A model generated the notes under the pieces. The model was not told the DNA's origin. It searched no databases and was given only the letters and a program-made list of their open reading frames with translations. This document shows positions 16,406 to 25,251 of a stretch of 64,000 nucleotides of DNA, piece after piece. Where the stretch lies: NCBI GenBank assembly GCA_964472545.1, contig CAYYNP010000001.1:53799-117798 (forward strand), given 5' to 3'. Origin of the DNA: CAYYNP01 sp964472545 (GTDB lineage Bacteria; Planctomycetota; Planctomycetia; Pirellulales; Thermoguttaceae). Made by a program: the position numbers and the translations under genes. Positions within the stretch are counted from its first letter, which is position 1; every line of letters begins with the position of its first letter.

Positions 16406-18466
16406 CTACTCCATCTCCCCCCCATAATCAATCGAATACTCCGGCTTCTCGCCGCCTTCCCCTTGCAGATAATGCTCCATCCACCGCAGCATCCGCAGGT
16501 TGTAGTCGAGCCGTGACGCGGCGCGGCGGTTGCCGTGGCCTTCGCCGGGGTAGAGGACGAGACGGACGGGGGCCTGGTCGAGCGTCTTTAGGTGGCGGTA
16601 GAACTCGAGCGATTGCGAAGGATGCACTCGGGGGTCGTTCTTGCCGTGGAGGATCAGCGTGGGCGTGCGGTTCTTTTCGATGTGGCGAATGGGGCTGCTG
16701 TTGAGGAAGTAGTCCCAGTCGTCCCAGAGCCGCTTGCGGTGGTGGACCAGAAACATCTCTTCCGGGATGTCGGTCGTGCCGACCTTCGAGACCACGTCGC
16801 CGATGCCCACGAACATCACCGAGGCGGCGAAACGGTGCGAGTAATACGTGGCGCCCCAGGCCGACGCGTAGCCGCCGTAAGAGCCGCCGGTGATGCCGAC
16901 CTTCTGCTTGTCGACCAGGCCGATCTTGATGAGGTGATCGACGGCGTCGACGAAGTCGTCGAACTCAGGCCCGGCGGCCGCAGCTTGGCCGAGCTTCGAG
17001 AAGGCGACGCCGCGGCCCGTGCTGCCGCGATAGTTGGGATAGAAGACCGCGAACCCCCGGGCGGCGCCGACCTGCCCCGCCTTGCTGTAGGAGGTCGTCC
17101 AGCCGTCGGCCACACGCGACTCCGGCCCGCCGTGGACGTGCAGGATCAGCGGATAGCGCCGGCCTCGCTCGTAATTCAACGGATAGACCAACACGCCTTC
17201 GAGGTCCAGTCCGTCGCGGGCTTTGTGGCGGATCGTGCGTTGCCGGGCAAACCGCATCTCGGCCAGCCAGGGGTTGACGTTCGTCAGCCGCCGGGGGCTC
17301 TTCATTTCGCCGGATAGCAGAAAGACCTCGCCGGGATGCGTCGCGCGATGACCCACCATCGCGGCGGTTTGGCCGTCATCGGAAAGTGTCAGCCGGGCGA
17401 GGATCGGACCGGCGGCTTTGATGACGGGTTCGATTTGCCCGTCGAGATCAACGACACCCACCGTGCTGGTCGTGCCTTCGTCGGCCACCCAGAGCAGCGT
17501 GCGGTCGTCGATGAAGGCAAACGACTCGACGTGGGCTTCGTAGTCCGGCATCAGGTCGCGCGGCTTCCCGTCGCCGGGAATGTCGACGACCATCAGACGG
17601 CCGTCGGACGGGTCGTGGATATCGATGCCGGAGATCATCGCCAGGCGTTTGCCGTCGCCACTGAAGGCGATCTGGCCGAGCTTGCCGGGGTTGGTGATCG
17701 GCTCGATGACCTGGCCCGTGTCGGCGTCGACGATGCGGACTCGCTTGAACATGTAACTGTCGTCGACCAGCGGCGTGGGCGCCAACACCACGGCAAGCTG
17801 CCGCGACCCCGGCCGCCACACGACGTCCGACGCCGAGCCGGGCAAATCGAGCGCCCTCGGTTCGCCGGAGCCGTCGGACGCCGCGATCCAGACCTTCGTC
17901 GGCCGCCAGTCCTCTTCGTAGATTTCTTGGGTGAAGCCCTTGTCGCGATAGTCCTGTTGCGGCTTGGGCAACGGCTCGGTGGCCAGGAAGGCGAGCTGTT
18001 TGCCGTCGGGGCTGAACGCCACGCCGTGCAGGCCGGCGTCGTGCGATAGCAGCCGCCGTGCTTCGCCACCGTCGATCGGGATTGTGTAGAGCACGCTATG
18101 CTCGTCGTCGCCACGCTTGGCCGTGAACGCGACGGCACGTCCGTCGGGCGTCCACTGCACGCTGCCAATGTTTCCCTTGCCGGTGATAAACGGCCGTGTG
18201 GCCCCCAGGGCATCGCCGTCGGTGGCGACCACGTGCAGTTCACTCAATGCCGTGCCGTCTTCGTCGGTGAGCGGCTGCCGTGGCACACTGAGCGTGTAGG
18301 CCACCTGCGACCCATCGGGCGAAACGGCGGCCGAGGTGACGCTGCGGAGTTTGGCGACGTGGCTCGGTGCAAACAGTTCGTCGCCGGCGGTGGCGTTCGC
18401 GGCGGACCATATCGAGAGAACGCAGATCAAGGCGGCGAAAGCTTGACGTCTGGTACAGCGGAGCAT
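16406..18466 (-). CDS. Secreted S9 prolyl-oligopeptidase-family peptidase with TolB-like propeller
   Basis: 686 residues from the ATG at 18466 (GAGGA upstream); a longer frame 28 codons further up lacks a signal peptide. A signal peptide (QAFAALICVLSIWSAANATA) is followed by a WD/TolB-like propeller (about 40-400, repeated SPDG motifs) and a C-terminal alpha/beta-hydrolase domain. The catalytic triad is visible: S529 in GGSYGGYAS, D611 in HGKNDPRVHPSQS, H644 in EGHGN. This S9C-type architecture is that of acyl-aminoacyl peptidases. The signal peptide suggests an exported exo- or oligopeptidase. It is transcribed divergently from the HzsA-like gene across a shared 18467-18693 region. Confidence 0.9.
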   Translation of the reverse strand: MLRCTRRQAFAALICVLSIWSAANATAGDELFAPSHVAKLRSVTSAAVSPDGSQVAYTLSVPRQPLTDEDGTALSELHVVATDGDALGATRPFITGKGNIGSVQWTPDGRAVAFTAKRGDDEHSVLYTIPIDGGEARRLLSHDAGLHGVAFSPDGKQLAFLATEPLPKPQQDYRDKGFTQEIYEEDWRPTKVWIAASDGSGEPRALDLPGSASDVVWRPGSRQLAVVLAPTPLVDDSYMFKRVRIVDADTGQVIEPITNPGKLGQIAFSGDGKRLAMISGIDIHDPSDGRLMVVDIPGDGKPRDLMPDYEAHVESFAFIDDRTLLWVADEGTTSTVGVVDLDGQIEPVIKAAGPILARLTLSDDGQTAAMVGHRATHPGEVFLLSGEMKSPRRLTNVNPWLAEMRFARQRTIRHKARDGLDLEGVLVYPLNYERGRRYPLILHVHGGPESRVADGWTTSYSKAGQVGAARGFAVFYPNYRGSTGRGVAFSKLGQAAAAGPEFDDFVDAVDHLIKIGLVDKQKVGITGGSYGGYASAWGATYYSHRFAASVMFVGIGDVVSKVGTTDIPEEMFLVHHRKRLWDDWDYFLNSSPIRHIEKNRTPTLILHGKNDPRVHPSQSLEFYRHLKTLDQAPVRLVLYPGEGHGNRRAASRLDYNLRMLRWMEHYLQGEGGEKPEYSIDYGGEME

Positions 18467-18585
18467 TGCGGAAGTCCTCTTCGCGGAGAATCCTGGCGGT
18501 GGGAAACGACGGCGTGCCGTGCGATCGGCAGTTTCCCCAATATACGTCACGCCGAACCGCCAAACAACGCAAGGCCGATCCTCGA

Positions 18586-18621
18586 TTGCTCCGGTTGTTC
18601 GCAGACGTTACAATACGTCTG
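18586..18621 (+). promoter_or_regulatory. Promoter with embedded palindromic operator-like sequence
   Basis: TTGCTC (18586-18591) and TACAAT (18609-18614) are spaced 17 nt. The TACAAT is the loop of a perfect inverted repeat, CAGACGT (18602-18608) / ACGTCTG (18615-18621). A repressor bound there would cover the -10 box. It points at the HzsA-like gene 73 nt downstream. Confidence 0.45.
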
Positions 18622-18693
18622 AATGAGGTATCCGCTGCGGCCCGACGTGGTCTTGCTGTTGGGTCGGTTTGTCCGAACAGGAGGGAAACGAGA

Positions 18694-21600
18694 ATGGGAT
18701 CACGCCAGATGATCATCTGCCTGTTGACGTGTCTTCTGAGCCTGGCGGCCGTGGCGCCGTCGATCGCAGCCGACGACCCATACGTTGAGGCGATGCGGCA
18801 GATCGGCGACCGTGCGTTGGCCGAACAGGGCAACCAGCGGACGGCCGGCAAGGCGCTCGAAGAGGCCGGCGTAGAGCTCGGCACCTGGCATCGCATCGGG
18901 CCGTTCCGCGACCAGGGGCCGCTGATCAACTGGATGGATAACGTTGATTCGGCCTACAAGTACATGTTCGACGTGGAGCAGGACGCGTTGGCCGCCGGCG
19001 GCGCGGCCGCGCTCGACAAGCCGTATCCGTGCCCGAACTTCCCCCACACACCCGACGCCGTGCGGACCTGGAAGCAGCAACCCGAGTGGATCGACGGCTA
19101 CTATCAGGAGTTTCTCCGCGTGGCGCCGCCGTCGGCCGGCGAGACGCAGTACGTCTATCGTGCGATCACCGCCGAGAAGCCGATCACCGTCGAGATTGAC
19201 TGCATCATCCGCGCCCCGGAGAGCGACCGGCGGATGAACGAGTACGGCATGGAGCACTGGCGCCGCACGGGACGCTACACGTGGTGGGTCAACGGGCAAG
19301 AGATCCTCAAATGGGGCGGTCCCGGCTCGGGCGACATGCCGCAGAAGGCCTCGGTGGAGTTGAAGGCGGGCACGAACCACTTCCTGGCCAAATTCACCAA
19401 CAACCGCCACGCCTACGGCTTTGCGTTTTCGCTTTATGGGGCACATCCGAATCTGCGTCACGAGCGCGGGTTTGAAGGGCTCTGGCGCCCGCTGGAAATC
19501 AACAAGATCACCGACCTGCCCTATTTCCGCGAAGCGGCCGAGCGTCCGGAGTGGTTCGTTGGCCGCCCGACGTGGACGGAGTCGCTGGCCGCCACGCGAG
19601 ACGAGCTTGCCAAGGCCGGCGGCAATGCCGACGAGTTCGCGGCGATCTGGCCGGCGCTCTACGCCGCCTTCGACGCCCCGCAAGCCCGGCGCGAAATCTC
19701 ACTGGCCTACGCGATCTTCGGCAAGGCGAACGCCGAGCTGTTTCAGCAGCAGGGACCGGCGCTTCAAGCGTGGATGGCCGCGAAGTTCCTCGAGTTTGGA
19801 CACGGGACGCTTTGCCTGCCGCGATCGCCGGTGACCGATGAACGCCCCGCCGCCGAAATCGTCACGGCGGTGACGCAGCTTGCCTACTACCAAGACTCGA
19901 TCCAGCGATTGGCAGCGTTGCGATTCCATCCTGTGCCCATGGCCGGCGTGGAACATGCGGCAATCGATTCGCAAGGACGGATCGTGCCGGCGATCGAGAA
20001 GGCCTTGGAGAGATTCCCCACCTCGGCGGCCGGCGACCGGCACTCGGCCCGGCTGGCCAGATTGCAGACGCAGGTCGAGCCACTCCTGGAGAAGCTCGTC
20101 ACCGGAACCGACCCGCTGGCCGAGGAGGTCTTCGCCGCCGCCGAAGCGCTCGACGCGATGTGGGACGCCGCAATCGGTGAGTTGCCCGAGTTGCTCTTTA
20201 TCGAGCGGCCCACATACGGTTACGACTCGATGATGTTCGTCGGGGCGGGTACGCGCGACGCCTTGATCCGTACGTTCGACCCGACCTCGCGAGAGCTGCG
20301 TACACTGATCGACGTGCCTGGTCCCGCGCACGAAATCTGCATGTCGTACGACGGCCAATCGATCTACATCGGCGGTGGCGGGCAGATCACGGCGGTCGAC
20401 GCCGACGGCGGAAACTATCGCCGGCTGGAGAGCGGCCAGTCGCCTTTCGAGATGCCCGACGGGCGGATCGTCTTCTTCGACAACGACGCCGGCCGCTCAC
20501 CCTGCAAAGGCAACGGACCACGGCAGTTGCTGTTCATTTGCGACCCGGACGGCTCGAACCGGAAAGTGGTCTCGGCCAACCTGACGATCGACACCTCGCC
20601 CAGCGTGATGAACGACGGGCGGATCGTTTTCACGCGTTGGGACTACGGCGTGAACAAGAACGTCTTCAACCGCCACGCCGTTTGGACGCAAAACCCCGAC
20701 GGCACGGGGCTCGACCTCTACTTCGGCAACACGGTGATCGACCCGCGTTCGATGGGCCGGCCGCGGCAGATGCCGGGGCGTCCGGAGGTGATTACCGTGT
20801 TCGGTCCGCATCACGCTCACCTCACGGGCCTCGTCGGCATGATCTGGAACGGCCAGGGCAAAGAAGCGGCCGACGGGCTCGGTTTCCGCCGGGTGACCCG
20901 CGATACGGCCTCGGTGGGCGATAGGCCGCCGGTCTACGCTTATCAGGACGCCCAACCGCTGAACGAGCAATTGATCCTCGTCTCCTACGGCGGACGGGCC
21001 GATCGCAAAGTAGGCCTCTATCTGTTGGATCGCTCGGGCAACAAGAAGTGCATCCTGGAGACGGCACGCAACACGGGCGTCCACTCGGCTCAAACCTACG
21101 GCCCTAGACTGAAGCCGCCGGTGATCCCCGACCGCAGCCGGATCGCCGATTGGCAGCCCAACGTCGACCTGTTCGGCCAGATGTTGACCGACCCCGACTG
21201 GAGCCAGAAGGCTACCATGCTCTTGTACGACGTCTACCTGGGCATCGAACCGGAGGTCGAGCGCGGCCGGGCGAAGTACCTGGCCGTGATGGAGCAGATC
21301 ATCCAGTCCGGCGGTCGCGGCGGCTCGATGGGCGTGGGCACCATCTGGTACGCCAACCGGGTCGTCGGGCTGGTGCCGCTGGAAAAGGACGGCTCGGCCC
21401 ACTTCGAGGTACCCGCCATGCGAAGCCTCTACTTCCACGTACTCGACGCCGACGGCCGCATGCTGATGACGCAAGGTTCCGACTACCACGCCATGCCGGG
21501 CGAGTCGCGAAGCTGCATCGGGTGTCACGAGCAGCGCAAGGGCATCGACTCCCCGCCGGACGCCGACCACGTGCCGATCGCCATGCGCAAACGGCCCATG

Positions 21601-22407
21601 CGGCCGATCATGCCCGACTGGGGAACCAACGGCATCATCGAATACGAGGCCATGGTGCAGCCGGTGCTCGACAAATACTGCATCGAGTGTCACGCCGGCG
21701 ATAAGCCCAAGGCCAATCTGAACCTCACCGGCGACCGCACGACGGTCTACAACATGTCGTACATGGAGCTGACCGACCGGATGCTGGTCCACTACACGCC
21801 CGGCACCGGGCGGACCCACGCCCAGCCGACCAACGACTGCGACGAGCAGGCCCCCTTGAGCCGCGGCTCGCTGTTGAGCAAGATGACCAAGCACCTGCAA
21901 GACCCCGAGCACTGCAAGGCCGAGATCCCCTTTGAGGAGCAGTTGGCCGTCTTCCTGTGGATCGACTCGAACGTGCCTTTTTATGGGCATTGCCGGCAGA
22001 AGTCGCCCACGGTGTTGGCCGGCGACGCCCGCGGCCATTTGGCCGACGTGCATCGGCGGCGCTGCGCGAGTTGCCATCGCGACGACAGCCCCGACACGAA
22101 GTCCGGCCTCAGTGTAGCCCACTCCGACGTCCACGTGGGCGAGTTCCGCCCCGGCCAATGGGGCATCGCCCGCAGCGGCATGCGGGTGCGCCACCTGAAT
22201 CTCACCAACCCCGCCCACAGCGCCGCCCTGCAAGGCCCGCTGGCCAAAGACGCCGGCGGGTGGGGGCTTTGCAGCGGCGAAGACGGCACGCCCGTTTTCG
22301 CCGGCACCGACGATCCCGACTATCAGAAGATCCTGGCGGCGCTTAAGCGGGTCGAGTACCGCGTCGAGCCGGGGGTGAAGACGTTGTTGGCGGTGGGAGC
22401 GGAGTAG
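18694..22407 (+). CDS. HzsA-like (hydrazine synthase alpha-type) secreted triheme protein
   Basis: 1237 residues. The ATG at 18694 has an AGGAGGG site upstream; the frame extends 109 codons further but without a start site. The signal peptide is MIICLLTCLLSLAAVAPSIA, cleaved before ADDPY. A middle propeller-like segment (GYDSMMFVGAGTRD, AHEICMSYDGQSIYIGG, IVFTRWDYG) resembles the alpha-subunit middle domain of hydrazine synthase. It is followed by three c-type heme motifs: CIGCH (941-945), CIECH (996-1000) and CASCH (1124-1128), the first after YHAMPGES. Such large proteins are abundant in non-anammox planctomycetes, where their role is unknown, so hydrazine synthesis is not implied. Probably periplasmic and redox-active. 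It sits divergent to an S9 peptidase. Confidence 0.85.
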   Translation: MGSRQMIICLLTCLLSLAAVAPSIAADDPYVEAMRQIGDRALAEQGNQRTAGKALEEAGVELGTWHRIGPFRDQGPLINWMDNVDSAYKYMFDVEQDALAAGGAAALDKPYPCPNFPHTPDAVRTWKQQPEWIDGYYQEFLRVAPPSAGETQYVYRAITAEKPITVEIDCIIRAPESDRRMNEYGMEHWRRTGRYTWWVNGQEILKWGGPGSGDMPQKASVELKAGTNHFLAKFTNNRHAYGFAFSLYGAHPNLRHERGFEGLWRPLEINKITDLPYFREAAERPEWFVGRPTWTESLAATRDELAKAGGNADEFAAIWPALYAAFDAPQARREISLAYAIFGKANAELFQQQGPALQAWMAAKFLEFGHGTLCLPRSPVTDERPAAEIVTAVTQLAYYQDSIQRLAALRFHPVPMAGVEHAAIDSQGRIVPAIEKALERFPTSAAGDRHSARLARLQTQVEPLLEKLVTGTDPLAEEVFAAAEALDAMWDAAIGELPELLFIERPTYGYDSMMFVGAGTRDALIRTFDPTSRELRTLIDVPGPAHEICMSYDGQSIYIGGGGQITAVDADGGNYRRLESGQSPFEMPDGRIVFFDNDAGRSPCKGNGPRQLLFICDPDGSNRKVVSANLTIDTSPSVMNDGRIVFTRWDYGVNKNVFNRHAVWTQNPDGTGLDLYFGNTVIDPRSMGRPRQMPGRPEVITVFGPHHAHLTGLVGMIWNGQGKEAADGLGFRRVTRDTASVGDRPPVYAYQDAQPLNEQLILVSYGGRADRKVGLYLLDRSGNKKCILETARNTGVHSAQTYGPRLKPPVIPDRSRIADWQPNVDLFGQMLTDPDWSQKATMLLYDVYLGIEPEVERGRAKYLAVMEQIIQSGGRGGSMGVGTIWYANRVVGLVPLEKDGSAHFEVPAMRSLYFHVLDADGRMLMTQGSDYHAMPGESRSCIGCHEQRKGIDSPPDADHVPIAMRKRPMRPIMPDWGTNGIIEYEAMVQPVLDKYCIECHAGDKPKANLNLTGDRTTVYNMSYMELTDRMLVHYTPGTGRTHAQPTNDCDEQAPLSRGSLLSKMTKHLQDPEHCKAEIPFEEQLAVFLWIDSNVPFYGHCRQKSPTVLAGDARGHLADVHRRRCASCHRDDSPDTKSGLSVAHSDVHVGEFRPGQWGIARSGMRVRHLNLTNPAHSAALQGPLAKDAGGWGLCSGEDGTPVFAGTDDPDYQKILAALKRVEYRVEPGVKTLLAVGAE

Positions 22408-22540
22408 TATTGCCGGATCGCGACGGACCGGGGGCAAGAGGGCCGGCGTCGCGACGTGCCAAACAACGCAGTTCAACAAGTACCTCGTGCGTCGCAGCGC
22501 AGTTTGCAGGCCTACAAGCCGAAAGCAGAAAGGATCCCGA

Positions 22541-22756
22541 ATGCCCAAGTACAAGAATCGCTTCGTATCGCCAGAATTCATGGAAAGGAAGATTGTCACG
22601 GAGGAAGGCAATGAAGTGGTTGGGACCATTCGAGTGAAGCCCGTCTCGATCTCCTGGAAGCCCAAAGGCAGAGCCGAGTATCTCACGGTCCGACTGGAGG
22701 ATTTCGTAGCGTGGATTACCGACCCCGCGACAAGAGCAAAGAAGAGGAAGTCCTGA
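22541..22756 (+). CDS. Small hypothetical protein (71 aa)
   Basis: The ATG at 22541 has GAAAGGA 6 nt upstream. The protein is small, basic and likely beta-rich (IRVKPVSISWKPKGRAEYLTVRLEDFVAWI), ending in a Lys/Arg cluster. No family recognised. It lies 134 nt after the HzsA-like gene. Codon use is acceptable, and the strong start site makes translation likely. Confidence 0.55.
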   Translation: MPKYKNRFVSPEFMERKIVTEEGNEVVGTIRVKPVSISWKPKGRAEYLTVRLEDFVAWITDPATRAKKRKS

Positions 22757-22962
22757 CTCGGCGTTCGCAAGTGCCATGTGCATGCGGAATCACTGCAACG
22801 TGGCGATCACTGAGCGCATCTGCCGTCTTCGTTGTATCACTGGGCGTTAGGCTATTGCGTGGTCGTGACAAGCTTCTGTGTGCTACTGGATGGCGGAGCC
22901 TCGAGAGATGTCCCGAGTCTTCCAAGCCACCGCCGGATTTCCTTGAGTGAAATGAGGTTGCC

Positions 22963-24027
22963 ATGTGTCCTCTTCGGTATCTGCTGCTGTGGTCACGGTT
23001 CCGTTTTCTAGTATCTCTCGCCAAGATCGGCTTGGGAGGTGCAGCAGCGCTGCTGACGCTATCGGGTTGGGATGCGGCGGCCAGAACTCGGGCCGCTGCA
23101 GCCGAGACTGACGGCCTGTTTTCGCGAGATCTCGATGTTGTGATGACCACATCTGATGGGTTGAGGTTGGCGGCGACATACTACGCAGGATCGAAAGGGA
23201 AGGATACGGTTCCTATCGTCTTGCTGCACGGCCTGAGGGGCAGCCGGAAGGATTACGTCGGACTCGCCCGGGCGTTGCAGAACCAGGGGCACGCTGTTGT
23301 AGTACCTGATCTGCGGGGGCACGGCGATAGCTTGATACGGAGGGATGGCAAGCCGCTGAATGCTCCTAAGCTCTCTGAAAGCGACTACCAGCGGATGGTA
23401 AGCATGGACGTGCCCAGGATATTGGAGTTCCTGATTCAACAGAACAATGCGGGTGAATTGAACGTTGAGAAACTCTGTGTCGTGGGAGCCGACATGGGAG
23501 CCTCAGTAGCGCTCATCTGGAGTTACGTAAACTGGTTGCATCCGCCCGCTCAGGGCAAGAAGCGTGGACAAGATGTGAAGGCGGTTGTCGCGATCTCGCC
23601 GAAAGACATCCCCGGCCTGCCGTTGAAGCTCATGATGGAAGGACAACCGATCAGAGTGCGCGTCGACTTTCCCGAATTGCGGCGCGTGTTCAAAGAGCCA
23701 GAGACTATCGACTTTCGGTTACCCGTGGCGCTCGATTTTCGCCGGGAAGGGTCTTTCCTGCTGGTGGTGGGTAAGAACCCGTCGGATTCTCTCCAAGCGG
23801 CTCGCAAACTGCACCAAGTGCTGAAGAAACTCCATCCCGAACCGCGGGACGAAGATCGACTTGCCAAGCAGGATCTGTTCTACGGCGAGTTCAAGACGAA
23901 GCTGCAAGGAATCGATCTGTTCAAGGAGAACCCAAACTTGGAGCAGATGATCGTTCGCTTCATCGAACTAAGACTAGTGAAGCAGCCGTACCCCTGGGCC
24001 GAACGGGTCGATCCCCTCCGTGACTAG
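22963..24027 (+). CDS. Alpha/beta-hydrolase-fold protein with an Asp at the nucleophile position
   Basis: 354 residues; a GAGG precedes the ATG. The N-terminus is basic and hydrophobic (AKIGLGGAAALLTLSG), a probable membrane anchor or signal. The hydrolase core is clear: the oxyanion strand-turn PIVLLHGLRGSRKDY, then DLRGHGDS, then the nucleophile elbow VVGADMGASVALIW. The elbow residue is D177 (G-A-D-M-G), not Ser. Canonical serine hydrolases have GxSxG, while haloalkane dehalogenases and epoxide hydrolases use Asp there. The region where the catalytic His is expected reads KLQGIDLFKENP, with no His. So either the enzyme uses a different mechanism or it is a catalytically dead homologue. Confidence 0.75.
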   Translation: MCPLRYLLLWSRFRFLVSLAKIGLGGAAALLTLSGWDAAARTRAAAAETDGLFSRDLDVVMTTSDGLRLAATYYAGSKGKDTVPIVLLHGLRGSRKDYVGLARALQNQGHAVVVPDLRGHGDSLIRRDGKPLNAPKLSESDYQRMVSMDVPRILEFLIQQNNAGELNVEKLCVVGADMGASVALIWSYVNWLHPPAQGKKRGQDVKAVVAISPKDIPGLPLKLMMEGQPIRVRVDFPELRRVFKEPETIDFRLPVALDFRREGSFLLVVGKNPSDSLQAARKLHQVLKKLHPEPRDEDRLAKQDLFYGEFKTKLQGIDLFKENPNLEQMIVRFIELRLVKQPYPWAERVDPLRD

Positions 24028-24337
24028 CCGGGTGTCATGCTGACACTTGCCGCCGGGACGCTGAACGTCTCGCGTGCAACCGATCGCGGACTTTCGTCGT
24101 GGCAGCGGTGAAGACTGAACGGCGCGCGTCGATCTTCCTCATAGGACCGGCATGCCCACGGCAAGCGTGGGCATGGCACCCAACGCCAATCATGGAAGAG
24201 CCGCGTGGGCAACGCAGTACGGGTAGCGTGCGTCTTGACGGACCAGCCGTTGAAGTCGTATGCCCACTTTGAGGTCGAAGGCGTTGATCGTGCGCCCAGA
24301 CGCCCTACGGTCTCTCAGCGCAGCCGGGCCGCCGCCG
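24028..24337. other. Intergenic stretch between convergent genes
   Basis: 310 nt between the hydrolase and the DUF2461 gene. Apart from the palindrome at 24151-24175 I see nothing supportable. Confidence 0.5.
24151..24175. repeat. Palindromic repeat CATGCCCACG-GCAAG-CGTGGGCATG
   Basis: A perfect 10-bp stem with a 5-nt loop, of the CATGCCCACGC...CGTGGGCATG type widespread in planctomycete intergenic DNA. Its place between convergent genes fits a bidirectional terminator, though no T-tract follows on either strand. Confidence 0.6.
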
Positions 24338-25024
24338 CTAAAACGGCACCTGCAGCGCCTCACACAGAAACCGCATCATCGGCCGGCCGGCCATGAAGGA
24401 CGTGGCGACGTGGTCGAGAAGACCGGCGTGGAGCACGTCTTGTTCGGACAGACTGCAAAGCCCGATGAAATCGGTCCGCTTCAGATCTTCGACCAACGGA
24501 TGATCGGCCAGGAAATCGCGGGGCGGGCGTTTGAGGCTGTCGCCGGCCAACTCGAAGTGTTCGCGGAAGCGCTTGCTGCGGGTGGCGCGGCGCCAAACGG
24601 CCGGGCGGTCGACGATCGCCTGGCGGATTTGCACCACCGCCGATCGCTCCGGCCGCCATGCCCCGATGCCCAAGAAACACTCGCCGGGGGCGATGTGAAC
24701 GTAGAACCCCGGCGCATGGACGTCGCGTCCGGCTTCGTGCCGGAATTGGATCCCTACGTTGGTCTTGTACGGCGTCTTGTCCTTGGCGAACCGCGTATCG
24801 CGATAGACCCGCATCAGCGACCCGCCCACGCGCCGATCGGCGGCCACGAAGCACTTCGAGATCTTCCGCAGCTTCGGCGCAAACGCCCGAATGAACGCCA
24901 GCGCCGGCTCGAGCACGTCGCGTTCGTAGCGCGGCTTGTTCTTCTGAAACCACGGCCGGTTGTTGTTGTCGGCCAGTTCTTCGAGGAATTGGAAGAGAGT
25001 CGGTTGGAATCGTTGGAAGTTCAC
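24338..25024 (-). CDS. DUF2461 domain protein
   Basis: 228 residues. I start at the GTG at 25024 because a GAGAGA site lies 7 nt upstream; a TTG two codons earlier is open. It matches the DUF2461 (TIGR02453-like) family, with N-terminal FLEELADNNNRPWFQKNKPRY and the core RVYRDTRFAKDKTPYKTNVG, then FYVHIAPGECFLGIGAW. The length is typical. It is thought to be a cytosolic protein of unknown function. Divergent from the BNR-repeat gene across 25025-25251. Confidence 0.85.
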   Translation of the reverse strand: MNFQRFQPTLFQFLEELADNNNRPWFQKNKPRYERDVLEPALAFIRAFAPKLRKISKCFVAADRRVGGSLMRVYRDTRFAKDKTPYKTNVGIQFRHEAGRDVHAPGFYVHIAPGECFLGIGAWRPERSAVVQIRQAIVDRPAVWRRATRSKRFREHFELAGDSLKRPPRDFLADHPLVEDLKRTDFIGLCSLSEQDVLHAGLLDHVATSFMAGRPMMRFLCEALQVPF

Positions 25025-25251
25025 GGGCAATCTCTCTTCATGGCGAAGATAACGGCAACGCGGTCAGCAATCGGGGGGTGCCGGACTCTGGCAATCTTAC
25101 GCGCAAGGAAGCGCGTCGGCAAGGAGTTACGGCTTGTCGCTTGACACCGCCGCAAGACAGTCTGATACTCATAGCAGCATGGTGAGTCCGTCCGCGGCGA
25201 CCGGCCGGATTCCAGTACGTTTTCCGCCTATTCCACGTGAGGTGATCTACC

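Noticed and set aside
20497..22770. 757-codon minus-strand open frame opposite the HzsA-like gene
   Set aside because: Mirror of the coding strand's third-position GC bias; no motif, no start signal.
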